Made by a program: the position numbers and the translations under genes
From: Streptomyces eurythermus
Lineage (GTDB): Bacteria > Actinomycetota > Actinomycetes > Streptomycetales > Streptomycetaceae
Assembly: GCF_014649115.1 (NCBI RefSeq)
Contig: NZ_BMSK01000002.1
Coordinates: 423,905 to 487,904 of the forward strand
Direction: 5' to 3'
Length of the DNA: 64,000 nucleotides
Notes under the pieces: model-generated
Database searches by the model: none
Seen by the model: only the letters and a program-made list of their open reading frames with translations
Told to the model about the DNA's origin: nothing
Shown here: one piece after another, positions 43,391-50,659 of the stretch
How positions within the stretch are numbered: the stretch's first letter is position 1
Layout: each line of letters begins with the position of its first letter

Positions 43391-44067
43391 GTGCCTGCCG
43401 ACGCGTCATCGCCGATTCCGCCTGCCTTTGACCACCTCCGCGAGCATCCCGGGGCCGTGCCTGAGGAGATCCCGGGCCTGCTGGAGCGACTGGCCGAGGT
43501 GCCAGACCCTCGCGATCCGCGCGGCGTACGGCACGCTCTGGTCGCGGTTCTTGCGCTGACCGCGTGCGCGGTTCTGGCCGGAGCGACCTCCCTGCTGGCG
43601 GTGGGTGAGTGGATCACCGACGCCCCGCCGTTCGTCCTGGAGCGCCTTGGCGTACGGCCCGATCCGCTGTCCCCAAAGCGGTGCGTGCCAGCGGAGGCGA
43701 CGGTGCGGCGGCTGCTGGCCCGCGTCGACGGCGACGCGTTGGACCGGGCGGTGGGCCGCTGGCCGGCCGACCGGCGCGCTGGGGCCGACGGTCAGCTGCA
43801 CGCAGTGGCGGTCGACGGCAAAACCCTGCGCGGAGCGGCCAGGGCCACGGGCCGCAAGATCCATCTGCTCGCCGCCTGCGACCACCTCTCCGGTTTGGTC
43901 CTGGCCCAACTCGACTTGGCGAGAAGACCAACGAGATCACCTGCTTCCAGCCTCTGCTGGAAAGCCTCGCCGATATGGCGGGCGTAGTCGTGACCAGCGA
44001 CGCAATGCACACCCAGCGCGAGCACGCCAGCTACCTGCTCGGCCGGGGCGCGCACTACATAGGATGT
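43391..44067 (+). pseudogene. ISAs1-family transposase, frameshifted and truncated
   Basis: GTG 43391. Residues 1-180 follow ISAs1 transposases: [40 protein letters not shown], and [20 protein letters not shown] with the catalytic Asp. After VLAQLDL the frame changes through loss of one base at about 43920. The continuation [20 protein letters not shown], then [20 protein letters not shown], ends at about 44063, where a serine-hydrolase fragment on the other strand begins. The last 150-200 residues are gone. No inverted repeats found. Confidence 0.82.
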
Positions 44068-44519
44068 AGCCGCGGTTGATGTACCGGTGCCGGCCGGGGG
44101 TGTCTTCCAGCGCTTCGCGGCACAGGAGTTCGTGCAGCGGCGGGTCGGAGCCGCGGTAGTGGTCGAGGCGGGTGGAGGTGCGGAGGCCGGAGGTGTGGGC
44201 GATCAGCTGGCGCACGCTCGCCTCGCCACTGGGGGTCTCGCTGTTCACCGGCGGCAGGAAGTCGCGGATCGGTGCGTCGAGGTCGAGCAGCCCGGCGCCC
44301 AGGGCCTGGCCGATCAGGGGCCAGGTGGCCACGACCTTGGTCAGCGAGGCGATGTCGTACATCGTGTGCCGGTCGGGTGCGGTGTTGCCGCACTCGAGAG
44401 CGACTGCGCCGGCGCTGAGGAACCGGGGGCTGTCGTCGGTGGTGCCGTAGGCGATGACGCCACCCGGGGCGGCGCCGTCGGCGACGACCTGCTCGAGGGT
44501 GTCCTGGGGGCGGGTGGTG
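44068..44519 (-). pseudogene. Beta-lactamase-family serine hydrolase, fragment
   Basis: Minus strand reads VIAYGTTDDSPRFLSAGAVA, then MYDIASLTKVVATWPL with the S-x-x-K nucleophile motif (SLTK), VRQLIAHTSGLRTSTRLD, and RYINRGYIL with the Y-x-N motif, then stops at the ISAs1 remnant. About 150 residues of a 350-400-residue class-C beta-lactamase/esterase-like protein remain. No start codon is in frame at the 5' end, where an in-frame TGA precedes the fragment at about 44530. Confidence 0.72.
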
Positions 44520-44539
44520 TCATCGGCGGTGGACGGGAC

Positions 44540-45690
44540 CGGGCATCAAGGGCCTCCCGGGGTGCTGGTGATCTCGGCTCCCAGCGTGGCCAGATGGGGC
44601 AGCAGGCGTGCGTAGCCGCGCCGGAGATGGAACATCCCCCGGATCGTAGAGGTGCCGTGGGCGGCGAGTGCGGCGATCAGCAGCGCGGTCACCGCACGGA
44701 TGTCCGCGGCCTCCACCGTGGCGCCGCGCAGGCGGGCCGCGGACGTGGAGGGTCGGGCCGTTGGCGGTGATGTGGGCGCCGAAGGCGCGCAGGCCCTGAA
44801 CGTGGGTGTCGCGGCGGGGGTAGATGCGTTCGCCGATCACCGAGGTGCCGTCGGCGAGGGTGAGCATCGCGGCCAGTTGCGGCGCGGTGTCGGTCGGCAG
44901 GCCCTGGTGCGGGCCGGTTGCCGCCTCGACGGCCCGCAGCGGCCCGTGGAGGTGTCCGGACACCACCGCTCGGGTCGTCGGCCAAGGTGATGCCGGCCGC
45001 AGCGAGGATGCGGGTGAGACCGTCGGGGATGTCGCTGGTGGTGATGTTGTCGAGGTGGATGCTGCCGCCGGTCGCGGCGGCGGCCATGACCATGGTGGCA
45101 GCCTCGATCCGGTCCCCGGCCACCGCGAACGTGCCGCCGGCGATCCAGTCGCTGCCGCGCACGTGCAGGCCCTCCTGGTCGAAGTGGACGAGGACGCCCC
45201 GGGTGGCCAGGAAGCGGGCGGTTTCGGTGCTTCCGGCTCGGTCGACGGGTGGGTGATCAGGCTGGTGCCGTGCGCGCGGGCGGCCAGCAGCATCGCTGTC
45301 ACTGTTGCCCCGAGGCTCGGCCCGTAGGGTGTGTTCACATCCACGGTGAACGCCTTCACCCCGCGGGCCCCGCACCGCGCGCGGATACCGGTGTCGGTTG
45401 CGATGACGTAGGCGCCGGCGGCCTGCATCGCCGCGAGGTGCCGGTCGATCAGGCGGGGGCAGAACGCGTCGCCGCCGGGATAGGGGCGGGACACTTCCCC
45501 GGTGCGGGCCAGCACCGCCGCGGCCAGCACGGCCGTCGTACGGACGCGGCGGCCGAGCCCGAGATGGACGACCGGGCGAAGAGCGCTCGGCGGAGACACC
45601 GTGAAGCAGCCGTCCCTGGTGGAGACCTGGGCCCCGGCGTGGCGCAGGATGGCTTCCTGGGCGCCGAGCTGGTACGCCAAGCGGTGTCCG
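44540..45690 (-). pseudogene. MurA-like UDP-GlcNAc enolpyruvyltransferase, decayed
   Basis: Enolpyruvyltransferase-fold pieces in order: RVRTTAVLAAAVLARTGEVS, YPGGDAFCPRLIDRHLAAMQ (the G-G-D-x-x-x-R-P-L-D-x-H motif of MurA), VNTPYGPSLGATVTAMLLAA; then in another frame TRGVLVHFDQEGLHVRGSDW, AAATGGSIHLDNITTSDIPD; then back, LPTDTAPQLAAMLTLADGTS and ERIYPRRDTHVQGLRAFGAH. At least three frameshifts are present, and the N-terminal 90 or so residues are missing. The first catalytic loop Cys lies in the lost or scrambled part. It is a second MurA-type gene, in a cluster that also encodes a VanX-like dipeptidase. Confidence 0.72.
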
Positions 45691-46469
45691 CGGGCCTGCA
45701 CCCGGCCGCCACGTTCCATTCCCGCCCCGGCGACCACGACGGGGCGACCTGGCATCACCTCGACCTTCGCGACCCCGCCCGCCTGGAGGAAGCCCTCGAC
45801 ACGGTGGCTCCGGCCGTGGTGATCAACGCGACGAGCGGCGGAGCGGACTGGGCAGTCACCGCCGAAGGCGGGATCCGCCTCGCCCGAGCTGCGGCCGACC
45901 GCGGCATCCGCCTGGTGCACGTCTCCAGCGACGCCGTCTTCTCCGGCACGGGCCAAGACCGCTACGACGAGTCGTGCCTTCCGGACCCCCTCACCCCCTA
46001 CGGGGCCGCGAAGGCAGCCGCCCAGACCGCCGTACGCCTCCTGTGCCCCGACACGGCGGCTGTCGCCCGTACTTCCCTGATCATCGGCAACGGCCGGTCC
46101 GAGCACGAGCGGCTGGTGCACGCGCTGGCCGACGGTACCCGGCAGGGCGCCTTGTTCACCGACGACATCCGTTGCCCCGTCCACGTGACAGACCTGGCTG
46201 CCGCTCTGTGGGAGATCACCCGGTCCGACGCCGTCGGCGTGTTCCACCTCGCTGGACCGGACGCGCTCAGCCGCTACGAGCTGGGCGAGCTCATCGCCCG
46301 CCGCGACGGGCTCGACCCCGCCCGGCTGCCCTCCGCACGCCGCTGCGATACGGGTCTGCCCGGCGGCCTCGACGTACGACTCGACAGCCACACCACCCAG
46401 CCGAAGCTGCGCACCCGGCTCCGCGGCGCCCGCGAGTTCCTGAGCGGGAACAGCCCGAAGCCGACCTGA
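45639..46469 (+). CDS. RmlD-like NAD(P)-dependent sugar reductase, N-terminus altered
   Basis: 276 residues from GTG 45639. SDR features: GFLGAELVRQAVSAGLHPAA (end of the dinucleotide-binding helix), VVINATSGGADWAVTAEGGI, RLVHVSSDAVFSGTGQDRYD, and the YGAAK catalytic Tyr-Lys pair. TSLIIGNGRSEHERLVHALA is typical of RmlD-type dTDP-4-dehydrorhamnose reductases. The glycine-rich start (normally G-x-x-G-x-x-G) is reduced to G-V-A-Q-D-G-F-L-G, and the upstream DNA belongs to the MurA-like remnant. The N-terminus has therefore been spliced onto other DNA, and activity is doubtful. Confidence 0.7.
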   Translation: MAQDGFLGAELVRQAVSAGLHPAATFHSRPGDHDGATWHHLDLRDPARLEEALDTVAPAVVINATSGGADWAVTAEGGIRLARAAADRGIRLVHVSSDAVFSGTGQDRYDESCLPDPLTPYGAAKAAAQTAVRLLCPDTAAVARTSLIIGNGRSEHERLVHALADGTRQGALFTDDIRCPVHVTDLAAALWEITRSDAVGVFHLAGPDALSRYELGELIARRDGLDPARLPSARRCDTGLPGGLDVRLDSHTTQPKLRTRLRGAREFLSGNSPKPT

Positions 46470-46600
46470 CAGACGCCCACTGCCATGCCCCTATTGAAGG
46501 CGAAACGCGCCGCCCCGTACCTGCAAGCCATAACCCATACGCGCCTGGACGACTACGGCCGGCATCACGTTCATCCGGCGCAGCCGGGCCCGGCCACCGG

Positions 46601-46636
46601 CCGGTCACCGCCCCGCACCAGCGGGGCGGTGACCGG
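46601..46636. terminator. Bidirectional hairpin terminator
   Basis: A perfect 16-bp stem (46601-46616 with 46621-46636) with loop ACCA, between the convergent ends of the RmlD-like gene (+) and the GFA-VanX gene (-). It closes the long minus-strand cluster. Confidence 0.85.
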
Positions 46637-46703
46637 CAGACAGCTCGCAGGCACGCCTCGCAAGGCCGCCGTCGCGATCGGCCAGGCCCGGTCGCAACTC
46701 CGG

Positions 46704-47807
46704 TCAGCGAAGGGGGCGGGGTCCGTACAGGGCCGCCGGCTGGTTGGTCATCAGGGCCCAGTACCGGTCGCCGTAGCTCCAATGCCACCACTCCGTGCGG
46801 TAGTTGATCAACCCGGCGACGGACAGGGCGGAGACCAGCAGGGATCGGTTCGTGCGGGCCTGGTGGCTGATCGAGTCGGCGTCCGTGTAGCAGGCGCCGT
46901 CGCTCTCTTCGGGGCTGGCGTTCACGCGCGTGCCCATGTCGAGCTCGGTGCCGTCGGCGTCCACGAGGGTGAGGTCGACGGCGGCACCGGCGCTGTGCGG
47001 GGCGATCTCCGGCGGGGAAACGTACCGGCTGGCGGCCTCGTGGACCTGGTCGTCGGACCAGGCCGGGTTGGCCGCGCGGAGCTCGTTCGCGTACTCCTCG
47101 AAGTAGCGCCGCTGCAGGTCGGGCGGGCGGTAGCCCTCGACGTGAAGCAGGCGCAGCCCGTTGGGCAGGAGCGACTGGGCGTGGACGAGCCGGTCGAGGA
47201 CGCCGCGGCGCAGATGGGCGTACGAGCCGGTCGTGTCGGCTCTGCGGTCGTCGACCAGCAGAGTTCCCCGGACGTCGATGAGCGGCTCGCCGCAGTCGGC
47301 GACGGGGATGGCCGCCACGCGCGGGTCGGACATCAGGATGATCGGACCGGGCGCGAGGGTGATGTGCATCCAGGGTGCGGCGTTCTCGCGGTGGGAGTGA
47401 CCGAGGGGCTCGATGCCGCTCTGGTCGGTGAGGCTGAACCCGGTCACCATGACCATGCTGGATCCATCGGCCACGGACACGAGGTGTGTTCCGCAGTTCG
47501 GGCAGAAGCCTCGTCGGAGGGTCGGATAGGTCGCGTACCACTTCGGCTCACCCCCGGGGCCGGTCCAGATCAAGGAGTCCAGGGGGAAGCCCACCCACAG
47601 CACCGCGGGCCCGCCGGAAATCCTCGTCTCATGGACACACGAACACAAATGCGGATCATCTGGGACGCCGGTGACCTGGTAGGAGATCCGGCCGCACTGG
47701 CAGTGTCCCGTTCGGACCGGTGCTGGAGCATCCGATGCGGCTCTTGTGGCCGGCAGGGGTTGAGCGGCCACGGATGGCGTGCCCAGGGTGGGTGATGTGT
47801 TGCTCAT
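46704..47807 (-). CDS. GFA-domain / VanX-like D-Ala-D-Ala dipeptidase fusion
   Basis: 367 residues. Residues 30-165 form a GFA/CENP-V zinc domain (GHCQCGRISYQVTG, HLCSCVHETRISGG, GFCPNCGTHLVSVADG). Residues 170-365 match D-Ala-D-Ala dipeptidases of the VanX/DdpX group (M15): IDVRGTLLVDD, NGLRLLHVEGYRPPDLQRRY, the zinc and active-site motif APHSAGAAVDLTLVD with ELDMGTRV, and EWWHWSYGDRYW near the end. ATG 47807 starts 32 nt after the upstream two-Nudix gene. A GFA-dipeptidase fusion is not an architecture I know. VanX enzymes cleave D-Ala-D-Ala dipeptides (family knowledge); here self-protection or processing of a D-amino-acid product is an inference. Confidence 0.88.
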   Translation of the reverse strand: MSNTSPTLGTPSVAAQPLPATRAASDAPAPVRTGHCQCGRISYQVTGVPDDPHLCSCVHETRISGGPAVLWVGFPLDSLIWTGPGGEPKWYATYPTLRRGFCPNCGTHLVSVADGSSMVMVTGFSLTDQSGIEPLGHSHRENAAPWMHITLAPGPIILMSDPRVAAIPVADCGEPLIDVRGTLLVDDRRADTTGSYAHLRRGVLDRLVHAQSLLPNGLRLLHVEGYRPPDLQRRYFEEYANELRAANPAWSDDQVHEAASRYVSPPEIAPHSAGAAVDLTLVDADGTELDMGTRVNASPEESDGACYTDADSISHQARTNRSLLVSALSVAGLINYRTEWWHWSYGDRYWALMTNQPAALYGPRPLR

Positions 47808-47839
47808 GCGAGTCCTCGCTTCCATAGGGGCCGGGCGGG

Positions 47840-48958
47840 CTACAAGGTGGTGAGGTCGGTGGCGTCCGGCAGTTCTGGCAGTTCGGTGAGGGGCTGCCGC
47901 GCGGCACGGGGGATCCCGAGCCGCGCTCGGGCCTGATGGGCGGCGGCGAGCTGGTCGGCCGCCGGGAGCCCCCAGTCGAACAACTCGATGACCTGCTCCG
48001 GGGTGGCCAGCGCCCGGACGTAGGTCTGGCCGGTGGCCGGGTCCGGCCGGGAAGGCCCGACGTCGGTCAGCCTGGCGGCCATGCGGACGCGGACACACGG
48101 GCCGCTGCTGTGATGCTTGTCCGGCAGGTAGCCGAGGAGGACAGGAACGCTGATCCGGACGGCGGCTTCTTCTGCGGCCTCGCGGGTGAGGGTGGCCGCC
48201 GGGTCTCCTTGATCCTGGGGCTCGGGGGTGCCGCCGGGCAGGCAGGCGGCACCGTTCGCAGGGTCCAGAAGCGTCAATACGCGGCCGTCGGGTGCGAAGA
48301 GCCAGCCCCAGCACTGCCGAACGGGCATCCCGGCGGGGGCGGGTCCCTTCTGCCAGGGCCAGTGGTGGGCGGCGCGATGCCGGGTGAAGGCGTTCACCCG
48401 GTCGAGAAGGGTGGGCACGAGAGGCCGGCCGTCCTCCAGCAGGACGGCGCCGGTGCCGTTGGTCCGGGCCCGCAGAGCGGAAAGGGCACGCCGGGCGTCA
48501 TCCGGTGCCATCAGAGTGGGCAGGTCGGCGGGTTCGGCGAACTCGACGGCCTCGATCTCGCCCGGCGCGCACCGGATCGACGCGATCCGATCCTCGTCCC
48601 ACACACCGCCGTCGAAGACATGCAGCAGCTCGCCGGGAAAATTCATGATGGGGGGCATGGTGCGGCCGGCGGGGGAGACCCAGTCGACGGCCAGCGCGCG
48701 GGTGACGCTCGCCCTGACGCCGAGCTCTTCCTCCAGCTCGCGGGCAGCGCCCCGCGCGGGGGACTCGCCCTCGACGGCGCCACCGGGCAGCAGGCGGGTG
48801 GGCCGGTAGCCGACACGCTGGAGCAGCACCTGCCCGCGCTGGTTGGTGATCAGCACGGACGCGCCGACCCACAGAGCGGCCGAGACACGCAGCGCCCCGT
48901 ACGCCTCGTCAGTCATCGCCACGCGGGGACGTTCGTCGGGTGCGGAAGTCGTCATCAT
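47840..48958 (-). CDS. Protein with two Nudix domains
   Basis: 372 residues. Domain 1 (about 25-160) has the canonical Nudix box LLPGGAVEGESPARGAAREL-E-E-E-L-G. Domain 2 (about 200-335) has CLPGGTPEPQDQGDP and LTREAAEEAAV, an altered box with a longer first part. Nudix proteins hydrolyse nucleoside diphosphates linked to another group; the altered second box may be non-catalytic. Its start overlaps the stop of the truncated PIG-L gene (ATGATGA). One of four multi-domain Nudix genes in this cluster. Confidence 0.9.
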   Translation of the reverse strand: MMTTSAPDERPRVAMTDEAYGALRVSAALWVGASVLITNQRGQVLLQRVGYRPTRLLPGGAVEGESPARGAARELEEELGVRASVTRALAVDWVSPAGRTMPPIMNFPGELLHVFDGGVWDEDRIASIRCAPGEIEAVEFAEPADLPTLMAPDDARRALSALRARTNGTGAVLLEDGRPLVPTLLDRVNAFTRHRAAHHWPWQKGPAPAGMPVRQCWGWLFAPDGRVLTLLDPANGAACLPGGTPEPQDQGDPAATLTREAAEEAAVRISVPVLLGYLPDKHHSSGPCVRVRMAARLTDVGPSRPDPATGQTYVRALATPEQVIELFDWGLPAADQLAAAHQARARLGIPRAARQPLTELPELPDATDLTTL

Positions 48959-49386
48959 CTTGCTCCGATCGCCGGGGCCTGTTGGTGTGGCGGTGAGGCT
49001 GGTGCGAGGAGGCGGGGTATCAGGTGGTCAGGGCGACCGGTCAATTGCCCGAGAGCATCGTGACCGACGACGATGTCGGGGCGGAAGTCCCGGATGTGGG
49101 CGACGAGTCGGCCGACGACTTCGTCGAGGGGAGCGTCGACAAGCCGAGGCCGGCCGGGCGCCGCCTCCGGGTTGCGGGCGTCGTTGTAGCCGAGCAGGCG
49201 TGGGCTGCCGGCACCCAATACGGCAAGGGCCTCGGCAAGTTCGGGAACCCGGCGGCTGTCCAAGGCCCAGGTGGCGGTGACGACCGCCGTGCGGGCCCCG
49301 GCCGCATGATGCTGAGCGAGGACACCGCCGGCGAGGAGACACTCGTCGTCCGGGTGAGCGAAGACGGCAAGCAGGCTGGGCAGCAT
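48955..49386 (-). CDS. PIG-L-type deacetylase, C-terminally shortened
   Basis: 143 residues from ATG 49386 (ATG 49398 is an alternative). LLAVFAHPDDECLLAGGVLA contains the zinc motif A-H-P-D-D-E, and VVGHDALGQLTGRPDHLIP contains the conserved third zinc His. PIG-L enzymes remove acetyl from GlcNAc-type sugars (mycothiol, antibiotic and lipid pathways) and are normally 230-290 residues. Here the protein stops shortly after the third His, so about the last 90 residues are absent. Its stop overlaps the two-Nudix gene start. It may be inactive, or a minimal form. Confidence 0.75.
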   Translation of the reverse strand: MLPSLLAVFAHPDDECLLAGGVLAQHHAAGARTAVVTATWALDSRRVPELAEALAVLGAGSPRLLGYNDARNPEAAPGRPRLVDAPLDEVVGRLVAHIRDFRPDIVVGHDALGQLTGRPDHLIPRLLAPASPPHQQAPAIGAR

Positions 49387-49407
49387 GGTGATCTCCATGG
49401 GGGGTGG

Positions 49408-50289
49408 TCACGGTACGGGGACGGGGGTGCCGGTGAGGTGCTCGGCGTGGCGGGCGAGGTGGGGAGCGAGGTCCGGGTGGCCGCCGCGGGCGGCGACTTG
49501 GAGGAGCTGGGCGAGCGCGACGAGTTCCCCGGCCCGGCCGGCGGGCGTGCCCAGGACGTGGGCGAACTCCTGGCGGACCCGGGCGGCTGTGACCGGTCGG
49601 GTGAGGCTGTAGGCGTACAGGAGCCCGACGTCGAACCCGACGGGAAGCAGGCCCCATCCCTCCCAGTCAAGGATGACCAGCGGCGCCCCGATGAGGTTCG
49701 CCCAGTGCAGGTCACCATGCCCGGTGGTCCAGGACTCGATCTGGAAAGCGGGGATACCCAGGAACCGGGTGAGATTCCTGTCGATCCACTGCTGCCGTAC
49801 GGCCTGCCGGTCGGTCCGGACGCTCGATGTCGCCTCCAGAGCCAGGCAGAGGCCGGCCCACCACACGGACGGCAGATCGGGGTCCGTGGTGAGGACCGGT
49901 CCGCCGCTCTGGAGGGCGGGCAGCGGCACGTACTCGGACAGCTCCGCGCGGTAGGCGTGCCCGTGTGCGGACCATTCGAGTACGTTGTGGAGCCGCGGCC
50001 GTGGGACGGTCGGGGGCAGTGCGTGGTGGGCCGTGACCGTTCCCTCCCACAGGCGGCGGTTGAGTCTGTCCTGCGGCGCGCAGACCAGGCGGAGCCACCA
50101 CTGGCCGGCCCGGCGGCCCAGGGTACGGCCCTGCCAGCCCCACACGTCCGGGCCGGTCGGTGTCACCTTGAGCATGCGGGCCGCGGCCGCGTGGGCGTGA
50201 CGCATCCGCACTTGGTCGTCGCGGGCGTGCGGCGGCACGAACACAGCCGTGGACGGGGAATCGGCCGCAGGACCGGCCGTCGTGCTCAC
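49408..50289 (-). CDS. APH-family phosphotransferase
   Basis: 293 residues from GTG 50289 (GGAG 6 nt upstream; a further GTG or ATG at 50319 is possible). Kinase fold of the aminoglycoside-phosphotransferase/choline-kinase superfamily: ESWTTGHGDLHWANLIGAPL (catalytic loop H-G-D-x-H-x-x-N) and LVILDWEGWGLLPVGFDVGL (metal-binding Asp). The N-lobe is Arg- and Trp-rich (TGPDVWGWQGRTLGRRAGQW). It phosphorylates a hydroxyl on a small molecule. One of two APH kinases in the cluster, the other being fused to Nudix. Confidence 0.88.
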   Translation of the reverse strand: MSTTAGPAADSPSTAVFVPPHARDDQVRMRHAHAAAARMLKVTPTGPDVWGWQGRTLGRRAGQWWLRLVCAPQDRLNRRLWEGTVTAHHALPPTVPRPRLHNVLEWSAHGHAYRAELSEYVPLPALQSGGPVLTTDPDLPSVWWAGLCLALEATSSVRTDRQAVRQQWIDRNLTRFLGIPAFQIESWTTGHGDLHWANLIGAPLVILDWEGWGLLPVGFDVGLLYAYSLTRPVTAARVRQEFAHVLGTPAGRAGELVALAQLLQVAARGGHPDLAPHLARHAEHLTGTPVPVP

Positions 50290-50377
50290 GACCGAGCTCC
50301 GCGCGCTCGGTCCGGACAAATTGTGGAGGGGCGCTGACTGCCGTGGACGATGTCCGAGAGGGCCTGGACGGTGACGG

Positions 50378-50659
50378 TCATGCCTGTGGTGCCTCCGGTG
50401 GTCGGGGCCGCACGACGGCCGTGAGATGCAGATGCGTGAGCACCGCTTCGAGGGCCTGCTCGGAGGTGAGGGCGCTGGTGTCTACGACGTGGCCGGCGGC
50501 GTGCATCCAGTCGGCAGCGGCCTGCTGGCAGCCGTGGGCGCGTCGGGCGGCGGTAGGCGCGAACGGCCGCGCTGCGCCCACGCCGGGCAGCGCGCGGCAC
50601 AGCCCGGCGGCGAGGGTCGTCTTACCACCGCCGAACGCTCTGTTCAACCAGACGATCAT
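50378..50659 (-). CDS. P-loop kinase/AAA protein with internal deletion
   Basis: 93 residues. It opens MIVWLNRAFGGGKTTLAAGL. Relatives read N-G-A-F-G-x-G-K-T, so the first Walker A Gly is Arg here (AGA; one base from GGA). From about residue 30 the sequence jumps to AAADWMHAAGHVVDTSALTS and EQALEAVLTHL, which is the C-terminal end of the same roughly 180-residue family. A deletion of about 85 residues has joined front and end in frame. The ATGA overlap with the upstream fusion gene is intact. Almost certainly inactive. Confidence 0.7.
   Translation of the reverse strand: MIVWLNRAFGGGKTTLAAGLCRALPGVGAARPFAPTAARRAHGCQQAAADWMHAAGHVVDTSALTSEQALEAVLTHLHLTAVVRPRPPEAPQA

Noticed and set aside
44520..46391. 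623-codon minus-strand frame
   Set aside because: It covers the MurA-like remnant in part only; its first 200 codons are antisense to the RmlD-like gene and its middle is out of frame with MurA homology.
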